DNA of 64,000 bases from Roseicyclus marinus (GTDB lineage: Bacteria > Pseudomonadota > Alphaproteobacteria > Rhodobacterales > Rhodobacteraceae), in the NCBI RefSeq assembly GCF_036322625.1, contig NZ_AP027266.1, forward strand, positions 3,351,001 through 3,415,000, in the 5' to 3' direction. A model generated the notes under the pieces. That model did no database searches, was not told the origin of the DNA, and was given only the letters and a program-made list of their open reading frames with translations. Positions 19,141 to 26,901 of the stretch are shown here, in pieces (positions within the stretch are counted from its first letter, which is position 1; every line of letters begins with the position of its first letter). Position numbers and translations under genes: made by a program.

Positions 19141-19204
19141 CCCTTCCGTCAACGATACGCCTGATTTCCGCCCCATTCAGACGATTTAGTGAACTCCGAA
19201 ACGC

Positions 19205-19366
19205 GTGTCCCCCCGCCCGCTCGTGCGAACGACGAAGGCCAAAGGTCCGCGCATCATCATGGGTGGAGAATTCGGCACGATGCGTGGCGCCATGGAGCAG
19301 ATGAAAAGCGATGCGGCACATCCCGTGACCGCCAGCCCGATCCTGCGCCCAAAAAGGACCCGATAA
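19205..19366 (+). CDS. Possible small leader ORF upstream of the second RTX gene
   Basis: A GTG-initiated frame of 53 codons (alternative starts GTG 19223 and ATG 19259) ends in TAA immediately before the ATG of the RTX gene (TAAATG). Its last part reads GPRIIMGGEFGTMRG, then AMEQMKSDAAHP, which looks more protein-like than typical shadow frames here. The arrangement would couple its translation to the RTX gene. Third-position GC is lower than in the neighbouring genes. I do not recognise a family, so it may be only untranslated leader. Confidence 0.3.
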   Translation: MSPRPLVRTTKAKGPRIIMGGEFGTMRGAMEQMKSDAAHPVTASPILRPKRTR

Positions 19367-21481
19367 ATGGCCTTTATCGTCGGAACGGCAGGCAACGACA
19401 CGCTGAACGGCACCAGTGGTGCCGACACGATCCTTGCGCTCGAGGGCAATGATGTCGTTTCGGCCGGAGATGGCGCGGATCTCGTCGACGGTGGCGCGGG
19501 CAATGACCTGCTGGACGGCGGAATAGGCAACGACACCCTTCTGGGCGGCTTCGGCAACGACACCTTGCTTGCAGGGTTCGGCAGCGACAGCTTCTCGGGC
19601 GGGGATGGGATCGACACCTACCAGATCGCCGGAACCGCCGTCGATGCTTTCGCCTTCAACATCAACCTTCAGACCGGCACGGACACGTTCGGCAATACCT
19701 ATTCCGGCATCGAAGTGGTCGTGGGCGGCAGCCAGAACGACACCGTGATCGGCAATGACGCGGTGAACGAACGGCTCGACGGCGGCAGCGGCAACGACAG
19801 CCTGTCGGGCGGCGGCGGCAACGATACGTTGTTGGGCGGGCTTGGTGATGACCAGCTCTTTGGCGGCACCGGGACCGACAGCCTTGACGGCGGCAGCGGC
19901 AACGACACGCTCAGCGGCGGCGAGGGCAATGACACGCTGTTCGGGGGCGTCGGAAACGACAGCCTGATCGGCGGCGACGGCAATGACCTGTTGGTCGGCG
20001 GGGATGGCGCGGACACGCTGATCGGCGGGGCCGGCAATGACCAGCTCCGGGGCAATGCCGGAACCGACCTGATCGACGCGGGCGACGGCAACGACCAGAT
20101 CGTCATCGACGGGTTCGATACGGCTTTCGGCGGCGCAGGGGACGACACGTTCTTCCTCGATCCCGGCGTCATCGGCATTAACGACAACATGACCATCGCG
20201 GGCGGCGAGACGGGCGAAACCTCGGGCGATGTGCTGGACCTGTCGGTCAGCCTCGACGCGCTGCGCATCACCTATGGCACGAATGGCGAAGGGGGCACGG
20301 TCAACGGGATCGACACCGACACCGGGACCGATCTCACCTTCATCGAGATTGAGCGCGTCATCGCGACGGACGAGAACGACACCATCGATGGGGTCCTCGC
20401 GACCAGCGGGATCAATGTCGAAACCCGTGGCGGCGATGACCTGATCTTCACGGGCAGCGGCAACGACACGATCGACGCGGGCGCGGGCAATGACTTCGTC
20501 TTTGCCGGTGCGGGCGATGACGTCATCACCGGCGGCGCAGGCAACGACGCGCTGTTCGGCGAAGCGGGCGATGACCTGCTGATCGCGGGCGCGGGCGATG
20601 CCGTCGATGCCGGGGCGGGCGACGATACCATCGGCTTCGATCCGTCCCTGTCCGGCACCACCGCCATCAGCGTCACCGGGGGCGAAAGCGACGAGGATGA
20701 AGGCGGCGATGCCCTCAGCCTCGATGGATTGACCAATTTCTCGATCACCTGGACCGGCGGCGACAAGAGCAGCGAAAGCGGCACGCTGACCTATCTGAAT
20801 TCCAGCGGCCAGACGGTGACGGTCAACTTCACCGAGATCGAGCGGGTGATCTGCTTTGCACGTGGCACGCTGATCCAGACGGAACGGGGCGAGGTGCCGG
20901 TGCAGGATCTGCGGCTCGGCGATATGGTCCTGACCGCCGATCACGGAATGCAGCCGGTGCGTTGGCTTGCGGTGCGGCGTCTGTCGGCGGGCGATCTGGC
21001 AGGCGCGCCCCATCTGCGCCCGATCCGCATCCGGGCGGGCGTCTTGGGCCCCGACCTGCCGCGCCGGGACCTTATCGTCTCGCCACAGCACCGCATTCTC
21101 GTGCGCTCGAAGGTAGCCCAGCGCATGTTCGGCAGCCCCGAGGTGCTGGTCGCGGCACGCCAGCTGCTGGAGCTGGACGGGGTCGACGTGATCGAAGACG
21201 GCCGTGGCGTCGACTACTGGCATTTCATGTGTGACCGCCACGAGGTCGTGCGTGCCGAAGGGCTGGAGGCAGAGACGCTCTTCACCGGACCCGAGGCGCT
21301 GAAGGCGATCCCGCAAGAATGCCGCGACGAGCTTTTCACCCTCTTTCCAGAGCTCGGCGCAAGCAAGCGGCCCCGTTCCATCCCCGCCCGCCCCTTGCCC
21401 AAGGGATCGGCCTGCCGCCGGTTGGTGGCCCGCCATATCCGGAACAACAAACCCCTCGTCGGCTGTCGGCTTTCGGGGTGA
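19367..21481 (+). CDS. RTX protein with C-terminal Hint domain
   Basis: The 704-residue protein begins directly with RTX repeats ([20 protein letters not shown]). Two RTX blocks, near residues 5-260 and 340-420, are separated by spacers like those of the giant protein. Cys496 opens a Hint domain ([10 protein letters not shown]) with VSPQHRIL as the histidine block, and the tail contains [13 protein letters not shown], matching QRDELFTIFPDL in the giant protein. An AAGGA motif about 10 nt before the ATG is the likely ribosome-binding site. It probably binds Ca2+ outside the cell after type I export. It has no cadherin-like units. It lies directly downstream of the LytTR pair. Confidence 0.9.
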   Translation: MAFIVGTAGNDTLNGTSGADTILALEGNDVVSAGDGADLVDGGAGNDLLDGGIGNDTLLGGFGNDTLLAGFGSDSFSGGDGIDTYQIAGTAVDAFAFNINLQTGTDTFGNTYSGIEVVVGGSQNDTVIGNDAVNERLDGGSGNDSLSGGGGNDTLLGGLGDDQLFGGTGTDSLDGGSGNDTLSGGEGNDTLFGGVGNDSLIGGDGNDLLVGGDGADTLIGGAGNDQLRGNAGTDLIDAGDGNDQIVIDGFDTAFGGAGDDTFFLDPGVIGINDNMTIAGGETGETSGDVLDLSVSLDALRITYGTNGEGGTVNGIDTDTGTDLTFIEIERVIATDENDTIDGVLATSGINVETRGGDDLIFTGSGNDTIDAGAGNDFVFAGAGDDVITGGAGNDALFGEAGDDLLIAGAGDAVDAGAGDDTIGFDPSLSGTTAISVTGGESDEDEGGDALSLDGLTNFSITWTGGDKSSESGTLTYLNSSGQTVTVNFTEIERVICFARGTLIQTERGEVPVQDLRLGDMVLTADHGMQPVRWLAVRRLSAGDLAGAPHLRPIRIRAGVLGPDLPRRDLIVSPQHRILVRSKVAQRMFGSPEVLVAARQLLELDGVDVIEDGRGVDYWHFMCDRHEVVRAEGLEAETLFTGPEALKAIPQECRDELFTLFPELGASKRPRSIPARPLPKGSACRRLVARHIRNNKPLVGCRLSG

Positions 21482-21554
21482 ACCCGGGCGCGGCTTGGCG
21501 CGGGCCCGGCGATATTGCCCTGAACCTTTCGATATGCGATCTGGGGTGATCTTG

Positions 21555-21573
21555 CGCAGGGGGCTCCCCTGCG
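21555..21573. other. GC-rich hairpin after the second RTX gene
   Basis: CGCAGGGG (21555-21562) and CCCCTGCG (21566-21573) form a perfect 8-bp stem with a 3-nt loop in the 154-bp gap between the RTX gene and the exonuclease gene. There is no following T-run, so if it ends transcription it probably needs help. Confidence 0.4.
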
Positions 21574-21635
21574 GGCACGACACGCACCGCCAACGGGCCT
21601 TGGATGCACCGACAGCGGTTGAAAAGGACGACATC

Positions 21636-22247
21636 GTGGCAATTCACCTCTACCAGAACGATCTGCCGGACGGGCTCCATCTCGGGCCCATCGTTGCCAT
21701 CGATTGCGAAACCATGGGGCTGAACCCGCACCGGGACCGGCTTTGCGTGGTGCAGCTGTCCTCGGGTGATGGCGACGCACATCTGGTGCAGGTCGAAAAG
21801 GGCCAGACCGAGGCCCCGAACCTTGCCCGCATGTTGCGCGACCCCGAGGTTCTGAAGCTGTTCCATTTCGGCCGTTTCGACATCGCGGTGATGTATCACG
21901 CCTTTGGTGCACTGGCGGCACCCGTATATTGCACCAAGATCGCCTCGAAACTCGTGCGGACCTTCACCGACCGGCATGGGCTGAAATACCTGTTGCAGGA
22001 ACTGGTCGAGGTCGACATTTCCAAGCAACAGCAGACATCGGATTGGGGCGCCGCGACCCTGACCGAGGCGCAAAAGGCCTATGCCGCGTCCGATGTTCTC
22101 TATCTTCACAAGCTCAAGACCGCGCTGGACGCGATGCTGGCGCGGGAGGGCCGCACCGAAATGGCGCAGGCCTGTTTCGACTTCCTGCCGACCCGCGCCA
22201 AGCTGGATCTTGCGGGCTGGCCCGAGATCGACATCTTCGCCCATTAG
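21636..22247 (+). CDS. RNase D-like 3'-5' exonuclease
   Basis: This 203-residue DEDD exonuclease is of the short RNase D type that lacks the C-terminal HRDC domains of RNase D. Exo I is AIDCETMGL, Exo II lies in LFHFGRFDIAV, and Exo III is in the KAYAASDVLYLHKL segment. I choose the GTG at 21636, preceded by AAAAGGAC, because the longer frame upstream reads as non-coding Arg/Pro-rich sequence. It probably trims structured RNA 3' ends. It sits 7 bp before lptC, an arrangement I recall as common in alphaproteobacteria. Confidence 0.85.
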   Translation: MAIHLYQNDLPDGLHLGPIVAIDCETMGLNPHRDRLCVVQLSSGDGDAHLVQVEKGQTEAPNLARMLRDPEVLKLFHFGRFDIAVMYHAFGALAAPVYCTKIASKLVRTFTDRHGLKYLLQELVEVDISKQQQTSDWGAATLTEAQKAYAASDVLYLHKLKTALDAMLAREGRTEMAQACFDFLPTRAKLDLAGWPEIDIFAH

Positions 22248-22254
22248 GGTCCGG

Positions 22255-22851
22255 ATGGCGGGGGCGAACACATATTCGACGATCGTCGCCTGGCTTAAGG
22301 TGGCCCTGCCGCTCGCGGCGCTTGCGCTTTTGTCGACGCTGTTCCTGTTGTCCCGCACGCCCGATCCCGATGCGGCACTGCCCTACACGGATCTGGATGT
22401 CGAACAATTGCTGCGCGAACAGCGCCTGTCGCGGCCGCGCTTTGCCGGAACGCTCGATGACGGGCGCGAGGTGACGCTGGTGGGCGATACCGCCGCCTCG
22501 GCAGTCGACGACCCCAACACCATCGCCATGACGGCCGTCGAAAGCCGGGTGATCCTGTCCGAGGAGTCAGAGCTTTTGCTGACGGCGGACCAGGGCGATT
22601 TCTTCATGGGCCAACAACTTGTCGTGCTCGAAGGGTCGGTGCATGCCCTGACGACGCAGGGCTACCAGATGGACACAGCGCAGGCGACATTCGCCATGGA
22701 CACGCTGCATCTTGTGGCGCCCGGGGCGGTCGTGCTGACAGCGCCGGGGCTTTTGATCGAGGCGGGCGCGATGGAAATGGTCGGCCCGGAAGGCGCGGTT
22801 TTCCTGAGTTTCAACGGCGGCGTTCGGCTGCTATACGAACCGGGAGATTGA
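22255..22851 (+). CDS. lptC: LPS export protein LptC
   Basis: This 198-residue bitopic inner-membrane protein passes LPS from the LptB2FG transporter to LptA. One N-terminal membrane segment (about residues 14-34, LKVALPLAALALLSTLFLLS) is followed by a periplasmic beta-jellyroll region with alternating polar/apolar strands. The start is the ATG at 22255, because the frame upstream lies inside the exonuclease gene. Its position before lptA and lptB supports the assignment. The sequence is weakly conserved, as is usual for LptC. Confidence 0.82.
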   Translation: MAGANTYSTIVAWLKVALPLAALALLSTLFLLSRTPDPDAALPYTDLDVEQLLREQRLSRPRFAGTLDDGREVTLVGDTAASAVDDPNTIAMTAVESRVILSEESELLLTADQGDFFMGQQLVVLEGSVHALTTQGYQMDTAQATFAMDTLHLVAPGAVVLTAPGLLIEAGAMEMVGPEGAVFLSFNGGVRLLYEPGD

Positions 22852-22860
22852 GGAAAAGCC

Positions 22861-23358
22861 ATGTTGCCGCGCCTGATCACGAGACCGGCCCTTCTTGCCG
22901 CCTTCATCGCCCTTGCCGCCCCCGCAGGCGCACAGGTCGCGGTGGGCTTCGGCGGCGTTCCGCATGATTCATCGCAACCGGTCGAGGTTACGGCGGATAC
23001 GCTGCGCGTGAACGAAACCACCGGTAACGCCATTTTCGAGGGCAATGTGATCGTAGTGCAGGGTGACCTGCGCATGGTCGCACGCCGGATCGAGGTCATC
23101 TACACCGTCACGGATGGCAATCGACAGGTCGAGGATGTGGTGGCGACAGGCGGTGTTCTGGTGACCCGCGGAACCGACGCCGCCGAGGGGGATGAAGCCA
23201 TCTACGAGGTGCAGACCGCCTACCTGACCATGATCGGCAATGTTCTGGTGACACAGGGCCCCAGCACGGTCGCGGGCGACCGGATGGAGGTCGACATGAC
23301 CACCGGCATCGGAACAGTCGACGGTCGCGTGCGCACCGTCCTGGAAGGCGGACAGTGA
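22861..23358 (+). CDS. lptA: LPS transport periplasmic protein LptA
   Basis: The 165-residue protein starts with a signal peptide (ALLAAFIALAAPAGA, cleavage probably near residue 25). The OstA/LptA fold follows: PVEVTADTLRVNETTGNAIFEGNVIVVQGDLRM is the classic opening. LptA forms the periplasmic bridge carrying LPS from LptC to LptD. The gene's end overlaps the start of lptB (GTGA), indicating translational coupling. Confidence 0.92.
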   Translation: MLPRLITRPALLAAFIALAAPAGAQVAVGFGGVPHDSSQPVEVTADTLRVNETTGNAIFEGNVIVVQGDLRMVARRIEVIYTVTDGNRQVEDVVATGGVLVTRGTDAAEGDEAIYEVQTAYLTMIGNVLVTQGPSTVAGDRMEVDMTTGIGTVDGRVRTVLEGGQ

Positions 23359-24116
23359 CAGAGCGCCCGGATCTCAAGGTGACCGATGGCGGTCAGGGCC
23401 TCGTGGTCGAAAAGCTGCGCAAGGGCTACCGGAAACGCCCGGTCATCCGCGACGTGTCGCTGCGGCTGGCCCGGGGCGAGGTCGTGGCGCTTCTGGGCCC
23501 GAACGGATCGGGCAAGACCACATCGTTCTACTGCATTGCGGGGCTGATCACGCCCGACGGCGGCACGGTCACCATCGACGGGCAGGATGTCACGCTGTTT
23601 CCGATGTATCGCCGCGCGCGCGCCGGGATCGGCTACCTACCTCAGGAAATGTCGATCTTTCGCGGCCTGTCGGTCGAAGACAACATCATGGCGATTCTCG
23701 AGGTGGTGGAACCGGACCGCAAGACGCGGCAGGACCGGCTCGAGGATCTGCTGTCGGAATTCTCGATCGGGCATCTGCGCCGTGCGCAGGCGCTGTCCCT
23801 GTCGGGGGGCGAACGGCGCAGGGCCGAAATCGCGCGCTGCCTGGCCTCCAATCCCCGCTACGTGCTGCTGGACGAACCCTTTGCCGGTGTCGATCCGATT
23901 GCCGTGGGCGATATCCGCCATCTCGTGCAGGATCTGAAGACGCGGGGAATCGGCGTTCTGATCACCGATCACAACGTCCGCGAAACGCTGGAAATCGTCG
24001 ATCGCGCCTACATCCTGCACGAGGGCACGATCATCAAATCGGGCACCGCCGACGAGGTTGTGCGCGATGAAACGGTGCGGCGTGTCTACCTTGGGCAGAG
24101 CTTCCGGATCTCGTGA
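23355..24116 (+). CDS. lptB: LPS export ABC transporter ATPase LptB
   Basis: This 253-residue ABC ATPase powers LPS extraction from the inner membrane together with LptF and LptG, which are not in this window. Walker A is LLGPNGSGKTTSFY, the signature is LSGGERRRAEIARCL, Walker B is YVLLDEPFAGVDP, and the switch His is in LITDHNVRETL. It uses a GTG start that overlaps the lptA stop. Length and motifs are typical. Confidence 0.96.
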   Translation: MTERPDLKVTDGGQGLVVEKLRKGYRKRPVIRDVSLRLARGEVVALLGPNGSGKTTSFYCIAGLITPDGGTVTIDGQDVTLFPMYRRARAGIGYLPQEMSIFRGLSVEDNIMAILEVVEPDRKTRQDRLEDLLSEFSIGHLRRAQALSLSGGERRRAEIARCLASNPRYVLLDEPFAGVDPIAVGDIRHLVQDLKTRGIGVLITDHNVRETLEIVDRAYILHEGTIIKSGTADEVVRDETVRRVYLGQSFRIS

Positions 24117-24136
24117 CGGGTGGCTTCTGCTTTACG

Positions 24137-24166
24137 TTGACAACCCGCCCCATGCCGTCGCCTAAT
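24137..24166 (+). promoter_or_regulatory. Possible sigma-70-type promoter upstream of hpf
   Basis: A perfect TTGACA (24137-24142) is followed after 18 bp by CCTAAT (24161-24166), which matches TATAAT at 4 of 6 positions. It lies about 175 bp before the hpf start, in the 224-bp gap after lptB. A short GGGCCG/CGGCCC hairpin at 24224-24241 lies between it and hpf. The weak -10 leaves this uncertain. Confidence 0.35.
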
Positions 24167-24340
24167 GGTGGTGATGTTCGCGTTTGCTTCATCCCTGATC
24201 CATGCGTCCGGAACCCGGATGCGGGGCCGCGAAACCGGCCCTTGGATCGACCATAATCGAATCGGACCGGACATCCTTTCGCGCGGGGCAGGCCGCCCAT
24301 ATCGGGCCAGCACCCCGCGTGCCCGAGGTGCGGAGGACCC

Positions 24341-24916
24341 ATGCGCTATCAAATCAGTGGCAAACAGATCGACATCGGCGAAGCGCTGCAGACCCATGTG
24401 AAGGACACGCTCGGCGCAGCCGTCGGCAAATATTCCGAGCGTCCGACCGATGCGACCGTGATCTTCTCGAAATCCGGTCCGGAATTCGTGTGCGAAGCGA
24501 CCGTCCACCTGTCCACCGGCCTGACGGCCTCGGCCAAGGGCCATGCGCACGAAATCTACGCCGCCTTCGACGCCACCAGCGAAAAGATGGAAAAGCAGCT
24601 GCGCCGCTACAAGCGCCGGCTCAAGGATCATCACCGGGATCGCCAGCAGCCCGTTGAAACCCTTGACGCGCCGATGTATGTGCTCGCCGCGTCGGGCCAT
24701 GACGAGGAAGATCACGAGCCCGCCGACCTGCAACCGATCATCGTGGCCGAGATGGAGACAAAGATCCCCTCGCTCAGCGTCGGTGAAGCGGTGATGCAGA
24801 TGGAATTGTCCGGGTCGCCCGTATTGGTGTTCCGGAACGAAAAGCACAGCGGGGTGAATGTCGTCTACCGGCGCGAGGACGGAAACGTCGGCTGGGTAGA
24901 CCCCCGTATGGAATGA
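24341..24916 (+). CDS. hpf: Ribosome hibernation-promoting factor, long form
   Basis: This 191-residue protein binds idle ribosomes and promotes 100S dimers. The N-terminal HPF/RaiA domain (residues 1-105) begins MRYQISGKQIDIGEAL and includes AKGHAHEIYAAFDATSEKMEKQLRRYKRRLKDHH. A linker leads to the C-terminal dimerisation domain (about 130-190), with SVGEAVMQMELSGSPVLVF and NVVYRREDGNVGWVDP. The next gene is ptsN, a frequent neighbour of hpf near rpoN or lptB in proteobacteria; rpoN itself is absent here. Confidence 0.95.
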   Translation: MRYQISGKQIDIGEALQTHVKDTLGAAVGKYSERPTDATVIFSKSGPEFVCEATVHLSTGLTASAKGHAHEIYAAFDATSEKMEKQLRRYKRRLKDHHRDRQQPVETLDAPMYVLAASGHDEEDHEPADLQPIIVAEMETKIPSLSVGEAVMQMELSGSPVLVFRNEKHSGVNVVYRREDGNVGWVDPRME

Positions 24917-24922
24917 CCACCT

Positions 24923-24955
24923 CGGCGGCGTGGCGCTTGTGAGCCCACGCCGCCG
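24923..24955. other. Strong hairpin between hpf and ptsN
   Basis: CGGCGGCGTGG (24923-24933) pairs perfectly with CCACGCCGCCG (24945-24955) around an 11-nt loop. It fills most of the 77-bp gap between hpf and ptsN. No T-run follows, so it may cause partial attenuation or stabilise the hpf message rather than fully terminate it. Confidence 0.55.
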
Positions 24956-24993
24956 GCACCAGACCCCGGATCGCGGGTCTCGAAAGGGATGGG

Positions 24994-25458
24994 ATGAACC
25001 TGTCATCGCTGTTGAAGCCGCGCGCCGTGAAGGTGCTGAGCGACGTGACCAGCAAGAAGCGCCTGATGCAGGCCATCGCCGATCAGGCGCATGACCTGAT
25101 CGGCCTGCCCAGCAGCCAGATCTTCGACGCGCTGCAGGAACGTGAAAGCCTTGGGCCGACGGGCGTGGGCCATGGCGTCGCGCTGCCGCACGCGCGGCTC
25201 TCCGACCTGACAGAGGTTCACGGCGCATTCCTGCGGCTCGAGCGGCCGATCGATTTCGATGCCGCCGATCGCCAGCCTGTCGATCTTGTCTTTGCGCTCT
25301 TCGCCCCGGCAGACAGCGGTGTGGACCACCTCAAGGCCCTGGCGCTGGTATCGCGGACGCTGCGCGACCCGGCCTTGTGCGCCAAGCTGCGGGCGAATGC
25401 CGATCCGGCGACCCTGCATACCCTTTTGACCGATCACGAATCTATCCAGGCCGCCTGA
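24994..25458 (+). CDS. ptsN: Nitrogen-regulatory PTS protein EIIA(Ntr)
   Basis: This 154-residue EIIA domain accepts phosphate from the PtsP-PtsO relay and regulates nitrogen and potassium metabolism through protein contacts. The phosphorylated histidine is His66 in GVGHGVALPHARL. RERESLGPTG-like residues (ALQERESLGPTGVG) and VDLVFALFAPADSGVDHLKAL are family hallmarks. Length is normal. It converges with the minus-strand polysaccharide genes with only 3 bp between stop codons. Confidence 0.94.
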   Translation: MNLSSLLKPRAVKVLSDVTSKKRLMQAIADQAHDLIGLPSSQIFDALQERESLGPTGVGHGVALPHARLSDLTEVHGAFLRLERPIDFDAADRQPVDLVFALFAPADSGVDHLKALALVSRTLRDPALCAKLRANADPATLHTLLTDHESIQAA

Positions 25459-25461
25459 CAC

Positions 25462-26898
25462 CTACCGCCGGTTCCACCGCGGGAAACCCAGCGTCAGGTA
25501 ATCGCGCCTGTAGGCGTCGATCGCCGCCTTTTCGATCTTGCCGTCATAGATGTCATCCAAGGGGATCGCGCCGGGAATCACCTCGGCGCGGGGCGCGGGC
25601 GTATCGGCGACCCCCACCGCGCGCGCCAATTCCGGCAAGGCGCTCGCCATATCCTCTTCGGCGATCAGGGCATGGGGCGTCAGAACCTGCGCCATCCCCT
25701 GAAGGATTGCCGCCTGCGAAGCCCAGGCCGCATCGATGCGCACGCTGGTCTGCCCATCGAGGTTTGGCTTGAGAAACTCGAGGAACGCCTGAAACGCCGC
25801 CCTTTGCTGGGAGACGGTCCAATCCGGGCCCGGGGCCTTTCCGGGGATCGGCAGGTTGTAGCGTTGCCGCATGACCTTGCGCGCATCCTCGAACGCGGCG
25901 CGGTCATCGGGCAGGATGAACCGGCAAAACGTATTGTAGGCGCGCTTCACCGGATGGCGCAGAACGCTGAAACTGCGATAGCCGGGATGGTCCTTCATCC
26001 ATTGCCGCAATTCCTTTTGCGACAGGCGGCGCAAAAGCGCGTCGCGCCCCACCCCGCCGATCTCGCCCATCCAGTCGAGCACGGCCTGTTCCGGCGCCCC
26101 CTTGAGCGGCAGAAACAAAAGCCCCGCCGTCGGATGGGCCACGAAACCCGGCACCGCCGCGCCACGTGTCGGTTCGGCATCCGGGCTGGCCGTCAGGCCG
26201 AAACGATCGACATCGCGCAAGGCTTCGACCATCTCGTCGTAATTCTCGACCTTGTCGGCCAGGTCGCCGGGGTTCTGGCGCTTGAGCTTTTTCGAGGCGC
26301 TGTCCACCCGTCCCTCTGATCCGAGGAACCCGGCAAGCCCGTTCAGAACATCGGGATCGTTGATATCTTCGTAACGGATGTGAAAGGCCGTCTGGCCCGT
26401 CACCTGTAGCCCGCGCCGCAACCGATCCTGGAATCGCGCCAGCCGATCCATCAGCTCGGCGAATTCATCGACGTCAAAGACGATCTTGGCCTCTTTGCGG
26501 TTCTTGGCATCGGTCAGCCGCCATTGGCCCGTGGCCGTTGCGATCTTGCGGCTCACATAGCTGTCGAGCGGATTGCGCGTCAGGATCACCTTGGCGATGC
26601 GGGGATCGGGCAGGATGCGCTCGACCACCCGGTCGTCATGGTCGTGAAACAACCGAAATCCGGGCAAGCCCTGCGTCTGGGCGATCATCGCATCGAGCAG
26701 GCCCACGGGATCGGTCTCGCGGCGGGCCATGTCGAACCCGAACAGCTCGAACCGGTTGTGATGACCAAGAAAGGTGGGGTTGTAGACCTCGCCGTGACAG
26801 GTGATGTCGGGCAGCGCGTTCAGGCTGTCTTCGAGGTAGTTCGACCCTGTCCGCATCTCGGCGAAAAGCACAAAGGCATCAAAACGGCGACGGGCCAT
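25462..26898 (-). CDS. Two-domain sulfotransferase-like protein
   Basis: The 478-residue protein appears to be two sulfotransferase folds in tandem. Domain 1 (about 1-235) has a PAPS-binding loop LFAEMRTGSNYLEDSL (residues 11-26) and a 3'-phosphate motif VILTRNPLDSYVSRK (104-118), as in Stf0-like enzymes. Domain 2 (about 250-478) has a degenerate loop LLFLPLKGA (260-268) but a clear 3'-phosphate-type motif LRHPVKRAYNTF. The first domain looks catalytically competent; the second may be degraded or regulatory. The gene is last in the run galU, three glycosyltransferases, this gene, so a glycan acceptor is likely. The PAP-recycling gene cysQ lies in the same locus. The substrate is unknown. Confidence 0.72.
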   Translation of the reverse strand: MARRRFDAFVLFAEMRTGSNYLEDSLNALPDITCHGEVYNPTFLGHHNRFELFGFDMARRETDPVGLLDAMIAQTQGLPGFRLFHDHDDRVVERILPDPRIAKVILTRNPLDSYVSRKIATATGQWRLTDAKNRKEAKIVFDVDEFAELMDRLARFQDRLRRGLQVTGQTAFHIRYEDINDPDVLNGLAGFLGSEGRVDSASKKLKRQNPGDLADKVENYDEMVEALRDVDRFGLTASPDAEPTRGAAVPGFVAHPTAGLLFLPLKGAPEQAVLDWMGEIGGVGRDALLRRLSQKELRQWMKDHPGYRSFSVLRHPVKRAYNTFCRFILPDDRAAFEDARKVMRQRYNLPIPGKAPGPDWTVSQQRAAFQAFLEFLKPNLDGQTSVRIDAAWASQAAILQGMAQVLTPHALIAEEDMASALPELARAVGVADTPAPRAEVIPGAIPLDDIYDGKIEKAAIDAYRRDYLTLGFPRWNRR

Positions 26899-26901
26899 GG
26901 T

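Noticed and set aside
19124-21634. 836-codon open frame antisense to the second RTX gene
   Set aside because: Same effect: [16 protein letters not shown]-type sequence mirrors the RTX repeats on the other strand. No ribosome-binding site or recognisable domain.
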